This document shows positions 9,383 through 19,524 of a stretch of DNA of 64,000 nucleotides, piece after piece; the first letter of the stretch is position 1; each line of letters begins with the position of its first letter. This DNA comes from Glandiceps talaboti (taxonomy: Eukaryota; Hemichordata; Enteropneusta; Spengelidae). The stretch lies in assembly GCF_964340395.1 (NCBI RefSeq), contig NC_135554.1, positions 5,084,975 to 5,148,974 on the forward strand, written 5' to 3'. The position numbers were made by a program, and so were the translations under genes. Below the pieces are notes generated by a model. The model was given only the letters and a program-made list of their open reading frames with translations, was not told the DNA's origin and did not search any database.

Positions 9383-12300
9383 ATGGATAAGATTCAGAAC
9401 CCACTCACTAATCGAAAGATAAAAGCTGGTGGGCGTGTATACAATAAGCTTATACAGAATGGTGATCTACAACCTATTCTTAATACCACACCTCTAAGAG
9501 AAAATCCAAGAGAAAATAATATTTTAGATTGGCCGGTACCTGATAATCTTCCTCAACAGAACAAAAGAATATATTATTAATCCTATCACCAAACGTATGA
9601 TTAAAATAGGTAATGATACATATCAAACTCGTATTAAAAGAGGTTACCAACATGTAGGTGGTGTTATAATATCACCCAAATATCATGAACTCGAGAGAGC
9701 TTTTAAAGGATACGTGAAATCATATGAAATTGATATAACTGAGAATGAACCACATACACAATTAACTGAAAATAAATTGTTAATAAAGAAAATCTTAGAA
9801 CAAAATTTACAAAATACAGGTGGAATAAAAGCAATATTAACCTTGAAGATAAAATTTGCTGAAAGTGGCAAAGAAGAAAGTGATGGTTATTTTATTAGTA
9901 CTCCTTTCCAAATTATAAATACTGATCAAATAGAAGAACAAGTGAGTGCAAGTTTTATTGCCAAATGGTTACGTGAAGGATCTGTTGGCAAATAAAATCA
10001 CTTCTTAATTTTTACGTAAATATTGCAAGATACGATCCTGTACAAGGTAACTCATATATCAAATTACCAAAAGAACTATAAAATCCGAAGAAAGGTCTTG
10101 TTAATATACAAAATAATGATGATTAATGTTTTAGATGGTGTCATTTATCATATAGGTTTCCAGTCGGAATTCATAAAAATAGACCATCTAGATACAGTCA
10201 ACACATCATTGATGTCAATTATAAAGAAATAACATTCCCAGTTACTACAAAACAAATACCAAAAATTGAAAACCAAAATAATATATCTATTTCTGTATTT
10301 GGTTATAAAAATAAAAAAGCATATCCAATTTATGTTAGTAAACAAACTTGTGAAGATCACCTTGATTTACTATTAATACCTCAGGTTGAAAAAAGACATT
10401 ATGTTTGGATCAAAGATTTTAATCGATTCATGCATGGTATAAGAAATCATAAAGAAAGAAAACATTTTTGTAAATGTTGTTTACAACATTTTACAACCGC
10501 AGAGATTTTAAATCAACACATTCCTATTTGTTTCGAAATAAATGGTACACAAGCTATACGAATGCCAACTGAGGAAAATAAATGGTTATCATTAAAAAAT
10601 TACCCAAAACAATTAAATGCTCCATTTGTTATTTATGCAGATTTCGAATCTATAACTCGAAAAGTAAATACCTGCCATCCTAATGAAAATACAATATTCA
10701 CACATCATTACCAAAAGCATGAAGTATGTAGTTTTGGTTATAAACTTGTTTGTTGTTATGATGACTCATTCAGTAAAGAAAGTGTTATTTACAGAGGACC
10801 AGATGCATCTAAGATAGTTATGGAAATTATGTTATCAGAAGTTGATTATTGCAATAATATAAAAGAACAACATTTTAACAAACCTTTGTGTATGAGTAAA
10901 AACGATGAAATACGTTTTCAAAAAGCAACGCAATGTCATATTTGTGAAAAATTATACCAAGAAAATGTCATACGAGTTCGTGATCATTGTCATATTACTG
11001 GTAAATACCATGGTTCAGCACATGTAAAATGTAATATTGAATTTCAAGTAACGAAAAAAATACCCGTTATATTCCACAATTTAAAAGGATATGACAGTCA
11101 TTTCATTGTTCAAACCCTTGAAAATTTTGAGGGACAAAAAATTAATATTATCCCACATTCTATGGAAAAGTTCATGGCTATAATGGTTGGTACTCACTTA
11201 GTCTTCATAGATAGTTTAAATTTCTTAACTGCTTCATTAGAAAAACTCGTAGGTAACACAAGTGATTTCAAATACACAAATCAAGAATTCTCCGACAGTC
11301 TAAAATTACTAACAAGAAAAGGTGTATACCCCTATGAATATATGGATTGCATTGAAAAATTCATGGATGTTAATCTTCCACTAGAGGAAAAATTCTATTC
11401 CATTCTAAATGACGCTGGTATAACTGATGAAGATTATGAGCACGCACAAAATATTTGGAAGCATTTTAATATGCAAACGATGGGTGATTATCATGATCTA
11501 TACCTTAAAACCGATGTACTTTTATTAACCGACGTATTTGAAAATTTCCGAAAGACATGTAATGTATACTATAACCTCGGTCCCTCTCATTATTTCAGTG
11601 CTCCTGGATTATCCTGGGATGCGTGTCTAAAAATGACTAAAATTATACTTGAAGTATTAACGGATATAGATATGCATCTCTTCATAGAAAAAGGTCTTCG
11701 CGGAGGTATTTCTTATATATCTGCTGGTCATGCAAAGGCAAACAATCCATACATGAAAGACTATGATACAACTCAGGAAACAAATTACATCATGTATTTA
11801 GATGCTAATAATCTCTATGGTTGGGCAATGACTCAATCATTACCAACACATGGATTTAAATGGGTTGATATAGATTCACTTGACTTACAGGCTGTAAGTA
11901 AATACACCAACGAAAGTGAACATGGATTAATCCTTGAAGTTGATCTTGAATATCCTAAGGAGTTGCACAATCTTCACAATGATTATCCTTTAGCACCTGA
12001 GAGACTATGTATTACTGAAGACATGTTATCACCACATAATAAAAATATACGTGACTTTTTTAATATTAAATGCGGAAATATAGAGAAATTAACTACAACT
12101 CTGAGACCGAAAAAGAATTATGTACTTCATTTTCAAAACTTAAAACAATATTTATCACTCGGTTTAAAAAACACTAAAATTCACAGAGCCATTGAGTTTA
12201 ATCAATCAAAATGGATGTCACAATACATTTTATTTAACACGGAAAAAAGAAAGAAAGCAAGAAATGCCTTCGAAAAAGATTTCTTTAAGTTAATGAATAA

Positions 12301-13068
12301 TTCTGTATTTGGACGTATCATGATGAATGTACGTAAGCATCGTAGTATAAAATTATGTATCACAGAAAAACAATTGCGGAAATTAGTATCTAAACCAACG
12401 TTTGTCATGCAAAAAATTATAACTGAAAGTCTAGTAGCAGTGGAAAACAAAAAAGAACGATTAACCCTAAATCAACCCTTATATGTTGGAATGAGTATTC
12501 TTGATTTGTCTAAAACTTTTATGTATGATTTTCATTACAACTATATAAAAGAAAAATATGGACCACAAGCTAAATTATTATTCACTGATACAGATTCATT
12601 AATATATTAAATTAAAGCCAATGATTCTTATCAAGATTTCTACAAAGATAAAGACCTTTTTGATAATAGTGATTATTCATCAAAAAGTCCATATTTCTTT
12701 GATTATAACAAGAAAGTAATTGGTAAATTCAAAGACGAGTGTGTGGGCGTACCAATTATTGAATATATTGGGCTTCGAAGTAAAATGTACTCTTACATAA
12801 CAGAGTCTGCTTCTGCACTTAAAGCAAAAGGTATAAAAAAGTTAGTTATAAAAAAGAATATATCTCATGAAGAATATAAGACAGTACTTTTTGAAATTTA
12901 CAAATGAAACATTCCATGAATACTATACGATCGATAAATCACCAATTTGGTAGTTACAAAATCAATAAAACTTCTTTATGTTGCTTCAATGATAAACGTT
13001 ATGTTCTTGATTGTCGTAACACGTTAGCACATGGTCACGTTAATTTAAGTAAGCTCGAGTTGAAATGA
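9383..13068 (+). pseudogene. polB: Protein-primed family B DNA polymerase of a Polinton/adintovirus-like element
   Basis: About 1,228 codons. The N-terminus carries twin motifs of 2-cysteine-adaptor type (NPLTNRKIKAGGRVYNKL at about 9398 and NPITKRMIKIGNDTYQ from 9579). Breaks: a frameshift at about 9570, another near 10,000, TAA at 10079, 10124 and 12608, and a shift near 12,900. The main frame (about 10,005-12,907) holds all catalytic signatures. These are Exo I (YADFES, about 10,634), Exo II (FHNLKGYDSHF), Exo III (YLKTD), Pol motif A (DANNLYGWAM), motif B (KLMNNSVFGR) and motif C (DTDS, 12,587-12,598). A Cys-finger (CKCC...H...C) precedes Exo I. A CHIC...DHCH...CN insert like an endonuclease VII/HNH zinc site lies between Exo I and II. 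This enzyme would copy the viral DNA from a terminal protein. Motif C sits only 9 bases before the TAA at 12608. Confidence 0.9.
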
Positions 13069-13311
13069 AATTGGATAACCATTAAAATCTATTAGTTCGT
13101 TATTTTGATTAGTTATCCAAATTCGAAGGCTAGTTATATTCATTTTCTTGATTGGTACCGGAACATTCACAGGAAATGAATAAGTGACAGCTTCTCCTAT
13201 TTCACCTTTATTTTCCTGTATTGTTAAAATTTGTAAATAATTAGACCTTTTCCCATTGATGTAATTAGTAGGTGTATCTATAATATCACAGTAAACTACG
13301 TATTCAGTCAC
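13045..13311 (-). pseudogene. Possible structural-protein C-terminal fragment, minus strand
   Basis: This is the only credible minus-strand frame in the island. It overlaps the last 24 bases of the polymerase gene and stays open upstream to about 13,407, but no ATG is present; the first possible start is a GTG at 13,311. The product is beta-rich and ends with a pattern (Ile-x-Ser-Leu-x-Ile...Asn-x-Phe...Phe-x-Leu-x-Leu) reminiscent of small capsid-associated proteins in related elements. It overlaps the start of the plus-strand gene at 13,343 if extended. It may be a decayed gene that lost its start, or a chance frame. Confidence 0.3.
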
Positions 13312-13342
13312 AGGAAGAAAATCTATATATACGAAGTATAAT

Positions 13343-14368
13343 ATGCCATCAAATTTTGGATTAGGTATAATAGAACCAGTATTATATACAGTTAATGATC
13401 TTGAAGATATTTACACACCAAATTTATCCGGACGTCATAATAATAAAGACTTCATTTTAAAATGGAAAAATGAAAATAAAATATTTAATTTAGAACCAGC
13501 AGCCATTCAAACACACGAGCATACTGCCAATTTAGTAGACCTAAATGACATAGATGAGACAATCGAAGAATATAGAGTATCAAAACATCATGTACCATTT
13601 GGCTTTGCGTATAGCAACAGAGAGAATATTTTCTATACTTTTGAATTACCATGAGATTTTGTTAAATTGATTGAAAAGCCATTAACTATTGACCATGGTT
13701 TAACTGACCGAGTTCCTTATGTGTTGGTTTATAATAACAATAATAAGACATTTAGTTTAACTGATTTCATACACTATTTAACGGAAGCAGATCCTAGACT
13801 AAACTTTCTGAATCCAAAGCTGCATTTAAAATTGGATGCTGCAAAAACAATAGTAAAAAGTAACAATTCTTTTCGTAGAATTATGAATTCAGGGGAATGG
13901 TATTGTAGTTATAACATTCAAGAAGGAAATATTAACTTATTTTATGATACGTCATTTGATGTACTTGGTTTGAAACCTGACAGTGAGGCTAAATTAAAAT
14001 TGTTTACTGCTAGTGAAGCGATGACGGAAAATAAAAAGAAAGTAACCAGTGGTACCATTGTTATTAACTGTATTAAATTAAATACTGAGAGTGAATATGA
14101 TACTCTTTTTAATTGATTTTCAATATTATGTGAACAACGTACATTATTAATTATTAAAATTCATGTTGAGAACGGGAATATCAATGTTACTTTTACAAAA
14201 AATAAAGCTCCTATGAGTAAACTTAGTTCTTTGTTCGCTGGTTTTACCTCATCACAAGAGTTAAAAGAAAATGAAGTGTTATATGAAATAACACAAGGGT
14301 TAAAGTTTATAGATATCAAAACAATAACTTTGAAACATATGATTCTTACAGATTTTAAAATATTTTAG
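13343..14368 (+). pseudogene. Unknown viral-island protein, one frame with two TGA stops
   Basis: The reading frame from ATG 13343 stays in the same phase for 342 codons to TAG 14366-14368, broken only by TGA at 13652-13654 and TGA at 14114-14116. Both flanking parts look equally coding. The product is hydrophilic and rich in Asn, Asp, Lys and beta-type alternation. Two segments near the middle and end share a similar pattern (EGNINLFYDTSFDV and ENGNINVTFTKNKAP), which hints at an internal duplication. No known domain or catalytic motif is recognised. A TATA-like sequence precedes the start (GTATAATATG). Two simple nonsense changes and no frameshift mean this gene is less decayed than the polymerase. 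The two TGAs could also be tested as recoded codons, though decay is simpler. Confidence 0.5.
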
Positions 14369-14433
14369 GCTTATTTTATAGACCATGTTGTTTAACTTGA
14401 GTCTGACAAAAAATAAGTGAGAATAAAAAAGTT

Positions 14434-14508
14434 CATACACTTAATAAAAGATTAGAGATATGATATTTTTAATTTAAACAAACAAAATATTAATAATATA
14501 CAAACACA
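14434..14508 (+). promoter_or_regulatory. Upstream region duplicated before two paralogous genes
   Basis: The segment from ACACTTAATAAAAG through AATATTAAT to the start at 14509 is repeated at about 14945-15020 before the next gene. Shared blocks include TTAGAGATAT and a TATA-like stretch close to the ATG. Conservation across the duplication fits a small promoter. Confidence 0.4.
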
Positions 14509-14871
14509 ATGGCACATAAACTTATTTTAACAAATCTAACAAAACCAACAAATTGTATTCCAACAAGTTGTATTCCAACACAAGATCAATTTAACAAAGC
14601 AGTACAAGAACAATCTGTTAAAAAATGGAGGGATTTCCCAGTACATGAAATATATAAAGTAACTGAAGTAAAAACAATTAATGGTAAATTTGGTTTAAGT
14701 TATATAGGTAAACTTGAAAATGATAATTTAAAAGCTCATTATTATTTGCCATCACATATTGGTAAACAATTAGAATTGTTATCAGTTCCATTTTGTATAA
14801 GATCAGAAGGTCTTCAAAACTCTGACAAAACAGGTCAACAATATTTTAAATATAGTTGTGTTAATATTTAA
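14509..14871 (+). CDS. Small viral-island protein, possibly a DNA-binding (OB-fold-like) protein; first of two paralogues
   Basis: An unbroken 120-codon frame starts at ATG 14509. The N-terminus has a short repeat (NCIPTSCIPT). The core alternates beta-strand-like residues (KWRDFPVHEIYKVTEV, then Gly and Tyr-rich strands) and ends with YYLPSHIGKQLE and PFCIRSEGLQ. A second, decayed copy lies 0.5 kb downstream with the same core, and the upstream regions match too, so the unit arose by tandem duplication. The Trp...Tyr-x-Val...Gly...Leu-Pro layout is reminiscent of small DNA-binding proteins of Polinton-like elements, but this is a weak resemblance. Function should be taken as unknown. Confidence 0.5.
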   Translation: MAHKLILTNLTKPTNCIPTSCIPTQDQFNKAVQEQSVKKWRDFPVHEIYKVTEVKTINGKFGLSYIGKLENDNLKAHYYLPSHIGKQLELLSVPFCIRSEGLQNSDKTGQQYFKYSCVNI

Positions 14872-15020
14872 ACAAGTTACTAAAAAACCTCAGGTGATTT
14901 TGTATATTTTTTTTGTTATATTTTGTTTACTCAAAATTTAATATACACTTAATAAAAGGTTAGAGATATATTATTTTTTAATTTAAATTTAAAAAAAATA
15001 TTAATAGTTATATATACAAA

Positions 15021-15524
15021 ATGGCACAAATGACACATGAAATGTCTGAGCAAATGAGTAACAAAGAATGGGAAAGTATCAAAGAATTGGAGGCAATAAA
15101 TCAAATACTTAATGAATTGGCAGGTATTTTTTACTTCCGCCTGATTCCTTTAAAAAATTTATTAAGAAATTTAATAAAACAACTCAAACATTTATAAATT
15201 TAACCAATCAACCAAATAATAACATATTAACTAATGAAAAATTTGATATTGCGTTAACAGAGCAAACTGTTAAAAAATGGTTAGAATTACCTGTTAATAT
15301 TATTTATAAGGTGATAGGTGTATATCAAACAGGGAAGATATGGTGTTTTTATAGGGGGTTTTCAAGATAAGAATGGAATAACTATGAAATATTATTTACC
15401 ATCAAGAATACATGTCGATTTAAAAAAATTAAATACACCTTTTTGTATTAGATCAGATGGATTACAAAAATCAAATGAAACAGCACACGAATATTTTTAT
15501 TATGCAACTGTTAATATAAAATAA
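15021..15524 (+). pseudogene. Decayed tandem paralogue of the 14,509 gene
   Basis: ATG 15021 follows TTATATATACAAA and opens a short frame that fails at about 15,196. Other frames continue with EQTVKKWLELPVNIIYKV (about 15,258-15,311) and then, after a further shift, the stretch from 15,318 to TAA 15524 (MKYYLPSRIHVDLKK and PFCIRSDGLQ). These match the upstream copy position by position. At least two frameshifts separate the parts. The 3' end is the last recognisable coding sequence of the viral island. Confidence 0.55.
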
Positions 15525-15529
15525 ACAAC

Positions 15530-15611
15530 TTATTAAACTCTCTATTTAAAGTTAAAAGGGTGAAAAAGGGGGGTTGTCGTTTGGGTGATCCAGAAACCCT
15601 ATGTTTCATTC
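15530..15611. other. Right edge of the viral island
   Basis: After the last viral frame there are about 80 bases with a G-rich run (AAAAAGGGGGG) before the 1.41-kb array starts. No terminal inverted repeat can be tested because the left end of the element is outside the window. Confidence 0.3.
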
Positions 15612-18600
15612 TACTGTTGCTTTTACTTTTGTTGTACCAAAAACAACAAGCTGGTTAGAAGCCGTTTCTCCTTGTCGTCTTTTTCTCATCATGACCAGCT
15701 ATACAGATGATAATATAGCTATTATTGCTCTGTAAAGCATGCATTTTGCCGTTACAAGAAAGACAAATTGATTTGGTTTTTAGTTGATATTGTTGTTTTC
15801 GTTTCATAATACATTGCTATACACACTTATTGTAATTAATTGTAAGCATACTTGCTGTTAAAAGCCTATTTCATTTGTCAATCATGTTCTGAAGGCATAA
15901 AAGGTAACAGGAAGAAAAAACCTCCACACAGCGCAAGCAGGCCAGGCAGCAGTTTGACAGAAAAGAATGGTATGTCTGTCATTTTACATTGTATAACACG
16001 TTTCTGTAACCATTTATTGTAGTTAATTAATTGTAAGCATACTTGCTGTTCAAGTTTATTTCCTCTGTCAGTCATGTTCGGATACACAGCTAGAAATCAA
16101 TAGACAGATTACAGTGTGACAGGATAGGACCTATATAGACCTTGTAAGATGGTATGTCAAAGAAATGCTAGTAAATGTTCTCTTAATTTCGTAAAATTCC
16201 ATAGCTGTATTCACAGCGGCAGATACATGTACAACATGTATACACTGTTTAAAATCTGATTACATTACTGTGATCACATAGCTGAAATAGGGATGTTCAT
16301 ATAGGTATGTGGTCAGGGTTGTGCGTACAAATGTTGTTACAGGGTCTGTATCACCCATAAATATAATACAAACCACAAACGCATATTGCTTATATAACCA
16401 TAAAGGTTGTCACGAAAACAGAGCTTTTCTAAAGCACACCTGCAGGATGGCGGAGGAACCACAATTAATGGAGTACAAAAAAGAAAGAACTAACACACAT
16501 GTCACAAGCTTTATCTAATTTCCTTCTAAATAAAAAAACATATAACACTTTTCCAGCGAAATTGCTTGTATGAAAAGACTATGCTGAAATCTATAAATTT
16601 AGAGTACACTTGAAAATTACTGATAGCTGGTTGTTGCAAATAAAACTAATAACAATATTGGACATTACAGTCTCTCTTTGGACACGCTGTTGGCACTGCA
16701 ATACACAACCCGTGTATCAGATTGTCAATTGTTCAGTTCTACACACTGTATTATTCATAGATCCGGCAAACATTGAGTTTCCAAGCAGTAACAGAGGTCA
16801 GGACAAAGTTAAAGTTTCCTTCACGTCACAAAATAATGACATCAAAGTAATGTTTAGTCATTAATATGTATGTGCTAATGAGGGTAAAGGTTATGGTCTA
16901 TTATTGAAATTAGATTTTCAGCATCGTCCCATCCTATCGTAAAGAGAATTGGATCAACCCTAATTTCACTAAATATTTCACTTGAAAATATTTAATTTAG
17001 CAAAGTCGCTTGCTAAAGAACTGTTGCAATGTTGCTTTTACTTTTGTTGTACCGAAAACGACAAGCTGGTGAGAAGCCGTTTCTCCTTGTCGTCTTTTTC
17101 TCATCATGACCAGCTATACAGATGATAATATAGTTATCATTGCTCTGTAAAGCATGCATTTTGCCGTTACAAGAAAGAAAAATTAGTTTGTTTTTTGTTG
17201 ATATTGATGTTTTCATTTCATAATACATTGCTATACACACTTCTTGTAATTAATTGTAAGCATACTTGCTGTTAAAAGCCTATTTCCTTTGTCAATCATG
17301 TTCTGAAGGCATAAAAGATAACAGGAAGAAAAAACCTCCACACAGCGCAAGCAGGCCAGCCAGCAGTTTGACAGAAAAGAATGGTATGTCTGTCATTTTA
17401 CATTTTTTTATTGTATAACACGTTTCTGTACCCATTTATTGTAGTTAATTAATTGTAAGCATACTTGCTGTTCAAGTTTATTTCCTCTGCCAGTCATGTT
17501 CGGATACACAGCTAGAAATCAATAGGCAGATTACAGTGTGACAGGATAGGCCCTATATAGACCTTGTAAGATGGTATGTCAAAGAAATGCTAGTAAATGT
17601 TCTCTTAATTTCGTAAAATTCCATAGCTGTATTCACAGCGGCAGATACATGTATACACTGTTTAAATTCTGATTACATTACTGTGATCACATAGCTGAAA
17701 TAGGGATGTTCATATAGGTATGTGGTCAGGGTTGTGCGTACAAATGTTGTTACAGGGTCTGTATCACCCATAAATATAATACAAACCACAAACGCATATT
17801 GCTGATATAACCATAAAGGTTGTCACGAAAACAAAGTTTTTCTAAAGCACAGCTGCAGGATGGCGGAGGAACCACAATTAATGGAGTACAAAAAAGACAG
17901 AACTAACATACATGTCACAAGATTTGTCTAACTTCCCTCTAAATAAAAAATATATAACACTTTTCCAGCGAAATTGCTTGTATGAAAAGACTATGCTGAA
18001 ATCTATAAATTTAGAGTACACTTGAAAATTACTGATAGCTGGTTGTTGCAAATAAAACTAATAACAATATTGGACATTACAGTTTCTCTTTGGACACGCT
18101 GTTGGCACTGCAATACACACCTCGTGTATCAGATTGTCAATTGTTCAGTTCCACACACTGTATTATTCATAGATCCGGCAAACATTGAGTTTCCAAGCAG
18201 TAACAGAGGTCAGGACAAAGTTGAAGTTTCCTTCACGTCACAAAATAATGACATCAAAGTAATGTTTAGTCATTAATATGTATGTGCTAATGAGGGTAAA
18301 TGTTATGGTGTATTATTGAAATTAGATTTTCAGCATCGTCCCATCCTATGGTAAAGAGATTTGGATCAACCCTAATTTTACTAAATTTTTCACTTGAAAA
18401 TATTTAATTTAGCAAAGTCGCTTGCCACAGAACTGTTGCAATGTTGCTTTTACTTGTGTTGTACCGAAAACGACAAGCTGGTGAGAAGCCGTTTCTCCTT
18501 GTCGTCTTTTTCTCATCATGACCAGCTATACAGATGATAATATAGCTATCATTGCTCTGTAAAGCATGCATTTTGCCGTTACAAGAAAGACAAATTAGTT

Positions 18601-19519
18601 TGTTTTTTTTTGTTGATATTGATGTTTTCATTTCATAATACATTGCTATACACACTTCTTGTAATTAATTGTAAGCATACTTGCTGTTAAAAGCCTATTT
18701 CCTTTGTCAATCATATTCTGAAGGCATAAATGGTAACAGGAAGAAAAAACCTCCACACAGCGCAAGCAGGCCAGGCAGCAGTTTGACAGAAAAGAATGGT
18801 ATGTCTGTCATTTTACATTGTATAACACGTTTCTGTAACCATTTATTGTAGTTAATTAATTGTAAGCATACTTGCTGTTCAAGTTTATTTCCTCTGTCAG
18901 TCATGTTCGGATACACAGCTAGAAATCAATAGGCAGATTACAGTGTGACAGGATAGGCCCTATATAGACCTTGTAAGATGGTATGTCAAAGAAATGCTAG
19001 TAAATGTTCTCTTAATTTCGTAAAATTCCATAGCTGTATTCACAGCGGCAGATACATGTATACACTGTTTAAATTCTGATTACATTACTGTGATCACATA
19101 GCTGAAATAGGGATGTTCATATAGGTATGTGATCAGGGTTGTGCGTACAAATGTTGTTACAAGGTCTGTATCACCCATAAATATAATACAAACCACAAAC
19201 GCATATTACTGATATAACCATAAAGGTTGTCACGAAAACAGAGTTTTTCTAAAGCACAGCTGCAGGATGGCGGAGGAACCACAATTAATGAAGTACAAAA
19301 AAGAAAGAACTAACACACATGTCACAAGCTTTGTCTAATTTCTCTCTAAATAAAAAATATATTAACACTTCTCCAGCGAAATTGCTTGTATGAAAACACT
19401 ATGCTGAAATCTATAAATTTAGAGTACACTTGAAAATTACTGATAGCTGGTTGTTGCAAATAAAACTGATAACAATATAGGACATTACAGTCTCTCTTTG
19501 GACACGCTGTTGGCACTGC

Positions 19520-19524
19520 AATAC
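19520..19524. repeat. Target site duplication of the LINE (AATAC), left copy
   Basis: AATAC at 19,520-19,524 recurs at 22,786-22,790 on the other side of the LINE. The array sequence joins exactly when the LINE and one copy are removed, as shown by the uninterrupted copies at about 16,700 and 18,110. Confidence 0.85.

Noticed and set aside
16610-18276. Conserved 84-codon frames repeated in the 1.41-kb units
   Set aside because: Conservation follows from recent duplication of the whole unit; non-coding parts are equally conserved and the last copy is not better preserved in the frame.
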